A DNA stretch of 64,000 bases, from contig JAJDTX010000186.1 of NCBI GenBank assembly GCA_022826925.1, positions 1-64,000 of the forward strand, read 5' to 3'. This DNA is from Bryobacterales bacterium. GTDB lineage: Bacteria; Acidobacteriota; Terriglobia; Bryobacterales; UBA6623. The notes beneath the pieces were generated by a model. The model had not been told where the DNA came from. It made no database searches and worked only from the letters and a program-made list of their open reading frames with translations. The first letter of the stretch is position 1, and each line of letters starts with the position of its first letter. The translations under genes and the position numbers were made by a program. Below, piece after piece: positions 44,416-51,779 of the stretch.

Positions 44416-46033
44416 CGTTCTTCTCCTCTTGGACCAACTCGTCCGCAGTCGTCCGCACGGCGGACTCGGCATCCGCGACGGCCCCGGCCGTCGCGAGCGC
44501 CTCCCCGCTCTCGCTATACCCCTGTCCGTCCACCGCGAATTCCGCCCCATCGTCGGGTCCGCGATAGACATTCATCTTACCAAAGCTCTCCAGCTCTGCC
44601 ACGTCGAAATCGACTTCGTCCTCTTCCTCCTCCGACGCGCCGGACTCCGGTTCTCCCGGCAGCACCGGGGCCGCTTCCGCGCCCTGCTCGGCGTCCGGGC
44701 TATCCGCGGGCGCGGCTGCCGCAGGCTGCTGTTCGCTGACCGTTTGCACCGCTCCGACCGTTCGCGCAAGACGCGTGTAGCACTGTTCCACCGCCGCCCG
44801 GATGCGCTCCACCAGTTCAGGACCCACGCTGGGAATCTCGATCAATTGCTCGGGCGTCATGTCGGCAACCGCCTCGAGGGTGGCCGCGCCGGCCTCGACC
44901 AAGCGCTCGATGAGTCCCTCGCTGAGGCCGTAGCTCTTCAAGATGCTGACCGGCGTGCCGCTGCCGCTGATTGCCGCCATGGCCTCTTCGACATCCCGGC
45001 GATTCTGGTCCTCGCTCTTGATGTCGATGCGCCAATTGAGCAGCTTCGCCGCGAGCCTCACATTCTGGCCCTTCTTGCCGATCGCCAACGAGAGCTGTGA
45101 CTCGTCGACGATCACCTCCATGTGGCGCGTCTCCGGGTCGATGACGTTCACCCGCGAGACCTTGGCCGGACTCAGCGCCCAGCGGACCATTTCTAGCGGG
45201 TCCTCGATGTACTCGATGATGTCGATCTTCTCGCCGCGGATCTCGCGGATGATCGTTTGCACGCGCATGCCCTTCATGCCGACGCACGCGCCCACCGCGT
45301 CGACGTTGCGATCGCGCGAGCGCACCGCGATCTTGGTCCGCTCGCCCGCCTCGCGGGCGCACGCCTTGATCTCGACCGTGTTGTCGTAGATTTCCGGCAC
45401 CTCTTGTTCGAACAGCCGCTTGACCAGTTCCTCGCTCGCGCGCGAGGCGACCACGGCGGGCCCCCGGCCGGCCTTTTCGACCGCCTTGATGACGATCCGA
45501 ACGCGCTCGCCCGGAGCGAAGGTCTCCAGCCGCGACTGCTCGCGGCGCGGCATCCTGGCCTCGGTGCGGTCCAATTCCACGATCAGGTCCGGGCCCTCGT
45601 TGCGCTTGACCGTGCAGTACTCCATCGTTCCCAGGCGGCCCTCGAACTGCTTGCAGATCGTCTCGCGCTCGGCCTCGTGGACCTTTTGGAAGATCACCTG
45701 CTTGGCCTGCATCGCCGCGATGCGGCCGAGGCTCGCCGTCGGTACCGGGAAGCGCACCTCATCGCCGATTCGGGCCGATGGATTGACACGGCGGGCCTGC
45801 GACAGGCTGACTTCGAATGTGGGGTTGGCCACCAGGTCCGTGACCGTCTTGACCGCGTAGACGTCGACCCCGCCCGTCTTGGGATTGATCTCGGCCACCA
45901 GGTCCTCTTCGGTCTGATGGAACTTGCGTGCCGCCGCCAGCATCGCGTCCTTGACCGCGCTCAAGACGATCTCGGGGGAGATCCCCTTGTGCTGGCTCAG
46001 CTGTTCGATTTCGGTGGAGAGTCCCCTTGCCAT
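44402..46033 (-). CDS. nusA: Transcription termination/antitermination factor NusA
   Basis: A 543-residue RNA polymerase-binding factor. The N-terminal domain is EIEQLSQHKGISPEIVLSAV; then the S1 and KH domains (VRSRDRNVDAVGACVGMKG, EKIDIIEYIEDPLEM, IVDESQLSLAIGKKGQN, VRLAAKLLNWRIDI). A helix-hairpin-helix-like repeat (about 365-430) and an acidic tail (ASEEEEDEVDFDVAELESFG) end it. The frame starts at 46087, but ATG 46033 with AGGAAAG upstream fits the family start. The stop codon overlaps infB. Confidence 0.96.
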   Translation of the reverse strand: MARGLSTEIEQLSQHKGISPEIVLSAVKDAMLAAARKFHQTEEDLVAEINPKTGGVDVYAVKTVTDLVANPTFEVSLSQARRVNPSARIGDEVRFPVPTASLGRIAAMQAKQVIFQKVHEAERETICKQFEGRLGTMEYCTVKRNEGPDLIVELDRTEARMPRREQSRLETFAPGERVRIVIKAVEKAGRGPAVVASRASEELVKRLFEQEVPEIYDNTVEIKACAREAGERTKIAVRSRDRNVDAVGACVGMKGMRVQTIIREIRGEKIDIIEYIEDPLEMVRWALSPAKVSRVNVIDPETRHMEVIVDESQLSLAIGKKGQNVRLAAKLLNWRIDIKSEDQNRRDVEEAMAAISGSGTPVSILKSYGLSEGLIERLVEAGAATLEAVADMTPEQLIEIPSVGPELVERIRAAVEQCYTRLARTVGAVQTVSEQQPAAAAPADSPDAEQGAEAAPVLPGEPESGASEEEEDEVDFDVAELESFGKMNVYRGPDDGAEFAVDGQGYSESGEALATAGAVADAESAVRTTADELVQEEKNDSHQ

Positions 46034-46061
46034 GTCTTTCCTCGCCCCTTGCCCGCTCCCG

Positions 46062-46532
46062 TCAGACCTCGACCACCAAGCGCGCAAGTTCGATGTCCGC
46101 GAACGGGACGTCCAGCGCTTCGCCGTTGGCGGTGCGCAGCGACACGCTCTCCTGCGTAGCGCCCTCGATCAAGCCCGTCACGGTGCGGCTGCCTTCCAGT
46201 GCGCCGCGCACGCGCACCTTCGCCTTGTGCCCCTGGAAGCGGCGGTAATCCGCCGGCCGCGACAGCTTGCGATCCAATCCCGGCGACGACACCTCCAGGG
46301 TGTAGCTGTCCGGCACCAGGTCCTCGACGTCCAGCGCTGCCGACAGCTGGCGAGAGACGCGCTCGCAATCGGCGTGCGTGATCCCTGTCGGCTTGTCGAT
46401 GTAGACCCTCAGGAGGCCGCCGCGCAGGGCTCCCTTCCATTCGGCGTCCACCAGTTCCAAGCCTTCGAATTGGACGATCTGACGCGTCAACTCGCTCACC
46501 TTGGACACGATTTCCTTTCTTTGCGAAGCCAT
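46062..46532 (-). CDS. rimP: Ribosome maturation factor RimP
   Basis: A 156-residue 30S assembly factor. Landmarks are LVDAEWKGALRGGLLRVYID, ITHADCERVSRQLSAALDVE and the signature YTLEVSSPGLDRKLSRPADYRRF. It leads the rimP-nusA-infB-ylxP operon; nusA begins 28 nt later. The frame includes a TTG at 46562 located in the terminator loop, but ATG 46532 matches the family start. An intrinsic terminator lies 15 nt before this ATG. Confidence 0.95.
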   Translation of the reverse strand: MASQRKEIVSKVSELTRQIVQFEGLELVDAEWKGALRGGLLRVYIDKPTGITHADCERVSRQLSAALDVEDLVPDSYTLEVSSPGLDRKLSRPADYRRFQGHKAKVRVRGALEGSRTVTGLIEGATQESVSLRTANGEALDVPFADIELARLVVEV

Positions 46533-46546
46533 CGACTCGGAACCAT

Positions 46547-46572
46547 AAAAAAAGTGGGCCAAAGCCCACTTT
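46547..46572 (-). terminator. Intrinsic terminator in the rimP leader (attenuator)
   Basis: Read on the minus strand: AAAGTGGGC, loop TTTG, GCCCACTTT, then TTTT, giving a perfect 9-bp stem and a 7-T run. It lies between the TAGAAT promoter and the rimP start, with no gene upstream on this strand, so it can only act as a leader attenuator. Confidence 0.8.
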
Positions 46573-46587
46573 CGGTTATCGCCGAAA
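46570..46587 (-). promoter_or_regulatory. Competing hairpin in the rimP leader
   Basis: On the minus strand TTTCGG-cgataa-CCGAAA forms a perfect 6-bp stem whose last three bases (46570-46572) are also the first three of the terminator stem. Full formation of one shortens the other, a layout seen in attenuators. Confidence 0.55.
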
Positions 46588-46601
46588 CTGCGACTCCTCT
46601 C

Positions 46602-46630
46602 ATTCTAGCCGGTTCCCGCGCTCCGGGCAA
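46602..46630 (-). promoter_or_regulatory. rimP-nusA-infB operon promoter
   Basis: TTGCCC (46625-46630), a 17-nt spacer and TAGAAT (46602-46607) on the minus strand form the best-spaced promoter in the window. The predicted leader is about 60 nt and contains the two hairpins. Confidence 0.6.
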
Positions 46631-46661
46631 TCGCCGCGCCGGAATTTCGCAGCCGGCGGGC

Positions 46662-46667
46662 TAGAAT
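46662..46667 (+). promoter_or_regulatory. -10 hexamer, leaderless-type, for the SMP-30 gene
   Basis: TAGAAT lies 8 nt before GTG 46676, back to back with the rimP promoter. Confidence 0.5.
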
Positions 46668-46675
46668 GTCGTATC

Positions 46676-47635
46676 GTGCCTGGATTTCCGACCTTAGGCG
46701 CCATCGACCGTCTGGATGACCGGCTCGAAGGCCTGATCGCAGCCGACGCCCCGATCGAGCTGCTCGACGTGGGGTTTGCTTGGCCCGAGGGGCCCGTGTG
46801 GGTCGCCAGCGAGCGGCACCTGCTCTTTTCAGACATTCCGCGCAATTCCATCTATCGCTGGAGCGAGCACGGCGGGACCGGCGTGTGGATGCAGCCGTCC
46901 GGATATACGGGAGTGGCCTACTACGGCAAGGAGCCGGGCTCGAACGGCCTGACCTTGGACCCCGCGGGCCGGCTGCTGGCGTGCGAGCACGGCGACCGCC
47001 GGGTTTCCAGGCTCGAGCATGGCGGGGGAAAGGTCACGCTGGCCGATTCCTACCAAGGCAGGCGCCTGAATTCGCCCAACGACCTGGTCCTGCGCTCTAG
47101 CGGCGACCTGTACTTCACCGACCCGGCCTACGGGCTCCACCACCGCTACGACGATCCGGCTCGCGAGCTGCCCTTCTGCGGCGTGTACCTCGTGCGCCCG
47201 GGCGAGCGCGAACCTGTGCTGCTAACCGACGAGCTGGAGAATCCGAACGGCTTGGCGTTCTCTCCCGACGAGCGGTTGCTCTACGTCACGCAGTCCAACC
47301 CCCGCAGGGCGGTCGTGATGAGCTATCCGGTGCTGGCGGACGGCACCCTGGGCAGCGGCAGCGTGCTGATCGATCTCACCGACTTCGCCGCCGAAGCGCC
47401 CGGCTTGCCGGACGGGATGAAGGTCGACCGGGCCGGCAACATCTTCACGACGGGGCCCGGCGGCGTGTGGGTGGCCGCCCCGGACGGAACGCTCCTGGGG
47501 CGCGTGTCAACGGGCCGGCGCATCGCGAATCTGTGCTGGGGAGGCGATGGCTCAGTGCTCTATCTGTGCTCTGACGACTATCTGTGCCGGGTCGGGACGC
47601 TCACCTCGGGCTGTCTGCCGGGGCCTCCGTCCTGA
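46676..47635 (+). CDS. SMP-30/gluconolactonase family protein
   Basis: A 319-residue six-bladed propeller that hydrolyses sugar lactones in related enzymes. Metal ligands are visible: Glu in FAWPEGPVWVASE, Asn in LNSPNDLVL, and Asp in GLPDGMKVDRAG. TQSNPRRAVV and LENPNGLAFSPDERLLYVTQ are typical. It has no signal peptide, so it is cytosolic. The start is GTG 46676 with no Shine-Dalgarno. It may serve aldonate or uronate metabolism, as with the sugar-acid operon at the window end, but the two are not adjacent. Confidence 0.87.
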   Translation: MPGFPTLGAIDRLDDRLEGLIAADAPIELLDVGFAWPEGPVWVASERHLLFSDIPRNSIYRWSEHGGTGVWMQPSGYTGVAYYGKEPGSNGLTLDPAGRLLACEHGDRRVSRLEHGGGKVTLADSYQGRRLNSPNDLVLRSSGDLYFTDPAYGLHHRYDDPARELPFCGVYLVRPGEREPVLLTDELENPNGLAFSPDERLLYVTQSNPRRAVVMSYPVLADGTLGSGSVLIDLTDFAAEAPGLPDGMKVDRAGNIFTTGPGGVWVAAPDGTLLGRVSTGRRIANLCWGGDGSVLYLCSDDYLCRVGTLTSGCLPGPPS

Positions 47636-47651
47636 TGCGCGGCCCGCGCAT
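47635..47651. terminator. Hairpin between convergent genes
   Basis: ATGCGCG-gcc-CGCGCAT is a perfect 7-bp stem with a 3-nt loop just after the SMP-30 stop codon and before the end of the GHMP kinase gene. No T-run follows. Confidence 0.35.
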
Positions 47652-47666
47652 CGCGCCTTGGCCCGC

Positions 47667-48656
47667 CTAGACCACTGGCCGAATCGCTTGAACGTCCAGT
47701 TTCGCCAGCGCCGCCTTCAACTTCTCGAAGTGCTCCCCGTCGCGGTACGTGCCGATGATGGCCCCGCCGGATCCGGCGAACTTGGCGGTTGCGCCCGCGT
47801 TGCGGGCAGCTCGGACCATTTCTAGGTTTTCCGGGCTCACCGTGCAGACTTGGGCTCGCAGGTCGAAGTTGGCGTCAATCAGTTCCCCGAAGCGCTGAGT
47901 GTCTCCCGCGATCAGGGCCTTCCGGCCCTCAGACGCCATTGCGGCCCACTGCAGCATCGCGGCCCGAACGGCGCCATCTCCCGAATCGTAGCGCCTCCGC
48001 AGATCGTTGTGGAACACCTCCGTGCCCTCGCTGAGGTTGGTGCGGTATGCGACGTACAGGTTGGGCAGCAGGGAGGCGTCCATCGATTCGTAGTCGCCGA
48101 AGCCCTTCGATTCCATCAGGTCTCGGTCGAAGTCCATGTAGACCAAGCCCTCATAAACCTGCACGACGCGGTCCTGCAGGCCGGCCGAGACGCCCAGCTC
48201 TCGAGTCTCTGTCTCGAGCACCAGGTTGGCTTGCACAGGTAGCGGGATGTCCACCTCGAAGTGGGCCATCAACGCCCGCAGCGAGGAGGTGATGATTGCG
48301 GAAGATCCGCCCATGCCCAGCCGCAGCGGGATGTTCGATTCGTACTCGAGAGTGAAGTTGCGGTCGTGCAGCTCGATCCCTTCCGCCGCGCAGTAGTCGC
48401 TGAAGCGCATGATCAGCGCGCGAATGATGCGAATTCCGCCGTAGTAGCCGCGCCAGCGAGTGTGGGCGCGAAGTTGGCCCAGATTCTCCCAGACCGGCAT
48501 GTCCGCTGCCGAGAGGCGGATCTCCAGCCGGGCGCTGGGATACAGCAGCGTGCGAGAGCGGAAGTTCCGCACGGTGGCGGCAAGCGTCTTGCCGAAGTAT
48601 CCGTCGGAAGGGTTGCCGAGCACGCCCGCTCGGGCATAGGCGACTGTTTCGATCAC
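47667..48656 (-). CDS. GHMP-family sugar kinase
   Basis: A 329-residue ATP-dependent kinase. The N-terminal substrate part is ARAGVLGNPSDGYFGKTLA; the ATP-binding glycine motif is IPLRLGMGGSSAIITSSL; the C-terminal motif is AKFAGSGGAIIG. It resembles glucuronokinase or D-glycero-D-manno-heptose 7-phosphate kinase relatives; which one is not decidable. Start GTG 48656 is 11 nt after the PspC stop codon, so they are co-transcribed. The longer frame to 48851 overlaps PspC and lacks similarity. Confidence 0.85.
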   Translation of the reverse strand: MIETVAYARAGVLGNPSDGYFGKTLAATVRNFRSRTLLYPSARLEIRLSAADMPVWENLGQLRAHTRWRGYYGGIRIIRALIMRFSDYCAAEGIELHDRNFTLEYESNIPLRLGMGGSSAIITSSLRALMAHFEVDIPLPVQANLVLETETRELGVSAGLQDRVVQVYEGLVYMDFDRDLMESKGFGDYESMDASLLPNLYVAYRTNLSEGTEVFHNDLRRRYDSGDGAVRAAMLQWAAMASEGRKALIAGDTQRFGELIDANFDLRAQVCTVSPENLEMVRAARNAGATAKFAGSGGAIIGTYRDGEHFEKLKAALAKLDVQAIRPVV

Positions 48657-48667
48657 GGCGCGACGAA

Positions 48668-48994
48668 CTAGTGGGCCGCCGCGGTTCGGTCGGCTGCCGG
48701 GGCCTCCTCGGACGGGTCTACCGGCAATAACAGCCAGCACACCAGGTACGCCACCACCCCGGGGAAGATTGGCGGAATCACCGCCCCGATCGCCCAAACG
48801 ACTCGAAGGGTCGTCAGGTCCTTGCCGAAGTAGCTCGCGCAGCCGCTGCAAACGCCGGCCACCATGCGGCCCTTCCGCTTGCGCATGCAGACACCTTGAA
48901 TCTGCTCAGCCGCGGCGCCGTCGAGCGCCTTGCCGCACTTGCGGCAGAAGCGGTCGTCTTCCTCGATTTCGAAACCGCACGTCTCGCAGAACAT
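48668..48994 (-). CDS. Zinc-ribbon/PspC-domain membrane protein
   Basis: A 108-residue protein. The N terminus is a four-Cys zinc ribbon (FCETCGFEIEEDDRFCRKCG). The PspC-like part is GRMVAGVCSGCASYFGKDL, then a hydrophobic helix pair (VVWAIGAVIPPIFPGVVAYL). PspC proteins sense envelope stress in enterobacteria; a free-standing zinc-ribbon form is common elsewhere with unknown role. TCTAAT lies 7 nt before the ATG. The kinase gene follows. Confidence 0.83.
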   Translation of the reverse strand: MFCETCGFEIEEDDRFCRKCGKALDGAAAEQIQGVCMRKRKGRMVAGVCSGCASYFGKDLTTLRVVWAIGAVIPPIFPGVVAYLVCWLLLPVDPSEEAPAADRTAAAH

Positions 48995-49001
48995 CAGTTT
49001 G

Positions 49002-49007
49002 ATTAGA
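49002..49007 (-). promoter_or_regulatory. -10 hexamer, leaderless-type, for the PspC gene
   Basis: TCTAAT (5 of 6 matches to TATAAT) lies 7 nt before ATG 48994 on the minus strand. Confidence 0.4.
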
Positions 49008-49047
49008 GACTACCCCAGACCGGTGCTGAGGGCAAGTGGAAAGTGCG

Positions 49048-50409
49048 CTAGCGGAGGTTCGTGGGAAGAATCTTCGGTTGCCGGCCCGCGGCGACCGTGA
49101 TTTCGTACAGGAGCATCGAGGCCTTCTCCATCGGCCACACGTCCGCGGTGGAGATGGCTGTCCGGCCCCCGGCGTCGATGGGGTCCGGGTCCGCGCCTTC
49201 GTCAGCGAGGAAGCGGATGATCTCGCAGATTTCGTCTTCCGTCGCGCGAAACGAGGTCAGCATGACCGATGCGTGCATGACCGTGCGGCCGATGGAGGTC
49301 TTCGCCGCGAGATCGTTGTCCAGGGTATAGGCGTACTGGACGACCGGCATTTGCGCGCTCCGCACCGCCCGCATCAGCAGCGTTAACCCATCCTGGGTGC
49401 GGGCCTTGGTGTTGGCCCCCGCGGCAACGAGCATCTTCATCACGCCGAGATGCCCCTCCAGCGCCGCCGCGAGCAAGGGCGTGTCCTCGGCGTCGCTCCT
49501 CCGCAGGTCGCGGTCCGCGCCCAAGTCATCGATGGGATGGGTGTGTAGGTTGGGATCTGCGCCTGCCGCCAGCAGCATTTCGACTGCCTTGGCGTCGCCG
49601 GCCCGGGCCGCCAAATAGAGCGGCGTCTGGCCTGCCTTGTCCGGCGTGGACGCGGCGGCGTTGGAACCGAGCAGCAGCCCGAGCGCATCGCTGTGGCCGT
49701 ACGCGGCGGCGATGTTCGCGGGCTGGCTGCCGTCATAGGCCACCGTGTTCGGGTCGGCACCTGCTTCCAGCAGAGTCCGCATCGACTCCAAGTCGTTGCG
49801 CGTGACGGCGAACATCAGGGCCGTGAACCCCTGCTTGGAGGCGATGTCGAGGGTCGCCCGGGCCTCCGCCAAGGCAGCCGCCGTCTCGGGGTGGCCGTCG
49901 GATGCGGCCCACATCAGCGCTGTCTGGCCGCGTCCGTTTTCGCGGGCATCGGGGTCGGCGCCCCGTGAAAGCATGAGCCGCACCGCGTCCGTCAGTCCGG
50001 TCCCCGCCGCCAGCATCAGCGGGGTCTCGCCGTTCCAGCGGCTGACCGTCGGATCCGCGCCTGCCTCCAGCAGCGCCATCGCCATGGGCCCGTCGCCGTT
50101 GGCGCACGCCAGCGTGAGCGGGGTGTCGCCGTACGTGTCGGCGGTGTTGACTTCGGCACCGGCCCGCAGCAGGCTCCGGGCGGCCTCGAGATCCTGCAGA
50201 TGCACCGCCCAGGCTAGCGGTGTCGAGCCATCGGGCAGCGCGGCGTTGATGGCGTCGCCGCCACGCTGAAGCAATTCCGAGACAGCCGCCCGATCGCGCT
50301 GCTTGAGCGCCTCTGCCAGGCTCGCTTCACCGGCGTAGGCGCCTACAGCCAGAGCGAGGGCGCAGAACGCGGTCGCCGCGAGAGTCCGGTGCCGGCGATC
50401 AATCCGCAC
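49048..50409 (-). CDS. Secreted ankyrin-repeat protein
   Basis: A 453-residue exported protein (signal LAATAFCALALAVGAYAG). About nine to ten ankyrin repeats follow, for example GSTPLAWAVHLQDLEAARSL, GDTPLTLACANGDGPMAMAL, GQTALMWAASDGHPETAAAL, GQTPLYLAARAGDAKAVEML. Repeats bind partner proteins. It is the last gene of the DUF1592-DUF1552-ankyrin operon, 8 nt after DUF1552, a grouping known from Acidobacteriota and relatives. An interaction with those proteins is plausible; a host-directed role cannot be decided here. Confidence 0.9.
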   Translation of the reverse strand: MRIDRRHRTLAATAFCALALAVGAYAGEASLAEALKQRDRAAVSELLQRGGDAINAALPDGSTPLAWAVHLQDLEAARSLLRAGAEVNTADTYGDTPLTLACANGDGPMAMALLEAGADPTVSRWNGETPLMLAAGTGLTDAVRLMLSRGADPDARENGRGQTALMWAASDGHPETAAALAEARATLDIASKQGFTALMFAVTRNDLESMRTLLEAGADPNTVAYDGSQPANIAAAYGHSDALGLLLGSNAAASTPDKAGQTPLYLAARAGDAKAVEMLLAAGADPNLHTHPIDDLGADRDLRRSDAEDTPLLAAALEGHLGVMKMLVAAGANTKARTQDGLTLLMRAVRSAQMPVVQYAYTLDNDLAAKTSIGRTVMHASVMLTSFRATEDEICEIIRFLADEGADPDPIDAGGRTAISTADVWPMEKASMLLYEITVAAGRQPKILPTNLR

Positions 50410-50417
50410 CGAGGTTC

Positions 50418-51779
50418 CTACCCGCTGGTGAGGCCTTCCAACTTGCCGGTGCTGTCGCCAAGCGCCTCGGTCGGCACGCCCACCATGTCGAGCATGGTCA
50501 GCAGCAAGTTGTTCATGGGCGTCTCGCGCGAGTAGCGCAGATGGCGGCCGCCGGGCAGCTGTCCGCCCGCTCCTCCAGCCAGGACCAGCGGCAGGTCGTG
50601 GTGAAGGTGCTGGTTGCCATCCGAGATCGAGCTGCCGTATAGCAGCATCGAGTGGTCCAGCAGGCTGCCGTCGCCATCTTGGATCGACCGCATCTTGTCC
50701 AGCATGTAGCCGAACGTCTTGACGTGGTGCTTGTTGATCAAGATGACCTTGGAGATCTTTTCCGCATCATGCGAGTGGTGCGTGACTGCGTGGTGCGCGT
50801 CCGGAACGCCAATGCTCGGATAGCTGCGCCAAGTGCCCTCGCGCCCCATCATGAAGGTCGACACGCGCGTCAGGTCGGCTTGGAAGGCCAGCACTTGCAA
50901 GTCGATCATCAGCTTGGCGTGCTCGTCGAAGCCGTCCGGGACACCGCCCGGCCGGTGGAAGGTGGGGAGCTGCCGGCCGCTCTGCGCCTCAGCCCGCTCG
51001 ATGCGCCGCTCCAGGTCGCGGATCGCTTCGACGTACTCCTCCAGCTTGCGCCGGTCGTCCGCGCCGAGATCGGCCCGCAGGCGCGCCAGGTCTTCGCGGA
51101 CGAAGTCCAGGATCGTGCGTTGCTCGCGCAGCTTGGAGAGCCGCTCGGCGGGGTCGGTGCTCTCGCCGTCGCCGAACAGTCGCTCGAACAGTCGCCTGGG
51201 GTTGTCTTCGACCGGGTTGGGCGTCGTGGGCGTGCGCCAGGAGAGCGTGTTGGTGTAGGCGCAGCTATAGCCGGAATCGCAGCCGCCGGCCACGCTCTGC
51301 TCCTCGATGCCGGTCTCCAAAGAGGCGATCTGCGTGTGCTCGCCCAGCGCGCGGGCGGCGATCTGGTCTGCGGAAACGCCGGCCCGAATGCCGACGCCCT
51401 CTGTCTTGATGGGCCGCGCTCCCGTGAGGAAGGTCGCGCCTGCCCGGGCGTGGTCGCCGGCGCCGTCCGGGCCGGGCCGGCCGTTGAGCTGGGCCAGCCC
51501 GCTGAGCACGGTTACGTGCTGGCGGAACGGCTCCAGCCCCGCGGTGATCTGGCTGAACTCGAAGTCCCGACCCTCGCCCTTGGGTGTCCACTCGCCCTTG
51601 AGGTCCATGATGCCGTTCGGCACGTACACGAAGCCCATGCGCAAGGCGGGCGCGCTCGCGGCGATGCGGGATGCGCCGTGCGCCGGCACCATCGCGTCCA
51701 TGAAGGGCAGGGCCACGGTCGCTCCCAAGCCACGCAGCACCGTGCGGCGCGATAGCGATTTGTTGGTCGCGAATGTCAT
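50418..51779 (-). CDS. DUF1552 exported protein
   Basis: A 453-residue protein with a twin-arginine signal (SLSRRTVLRGLGATVALPFM). The DUF1552 body shows PNGIMDLKGEWTP, HARAGATFLTGARPIKTE, SCAYTNTLSWRTPTTPNP, DHSMLLYGSSISDGNQHLHHDLPLV (written here in parts) and GHRHLRYSRETPMNNLLLTM-like C terminus. Its fold resembles the alkaline-phosphatase/DUF1501 superfamily, but its activity is unknown. The start ATG overlaps the DUF1592 stop codon (ATGA, 51776-51779), so the genes are translationally coupled. Confidence 0.9.
   Translation of the reverse strand: MTFATNKSLSRRTVLRGLGATVALPFMDAMVPAHGASRIAASAPALRMGFVYVPNGIMDLKGEWTPKGEGRDFEFSQITAGLEPFRQHVTVLSGLAQLNGRPGPDGAGDHARAGATFLTGARPIKTEGVGIRAGVSADQIAARALGEHTQIASLETGIEEQSVAGGCDSGYSCAYTNTLSWRTPTTPNPVEDNPRRLFERLFGDGESTDPAERLSKLREQRTILDFVREDLARLRADLGADDRRKLEEYVEAIRDLERRIERAEAQSGRQLPTFHRPGGVPDGFDEHAKLMIDLQVLAFQADLTRVSTFMMGREGTWRSYPSIGVPDAHHAVTHHSHDAEKISKVILINKHHVKTFGYMLDKMRSIQDGDGSLLDHSMLLYGSSISDGNQHLHHDLPLVLAGGAGGQLPGGRHLRYSRETPMNNLLLTMLDMVGVPTEALGDSTGKLEGLTSG

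Noticed and set aside
44416-44571. 52-codon N-terminal extension of IF-2
   Set aside because: It overlaps the nusA coding end, is Arg/Pro/Ser-rich and not homologous to IF-2; the Shine-Dalgarno and the conserved start point to 44415.
42938-45100. Very long plus-strand open frame (720 codons) opposite infB/nusA
   Set aside because: It mirrors the repetitive Pro/Ala/Gly linker of IF-2 on the other strand; composition is low-complexity and there is no domain. High GC makes long antisense frames common here.
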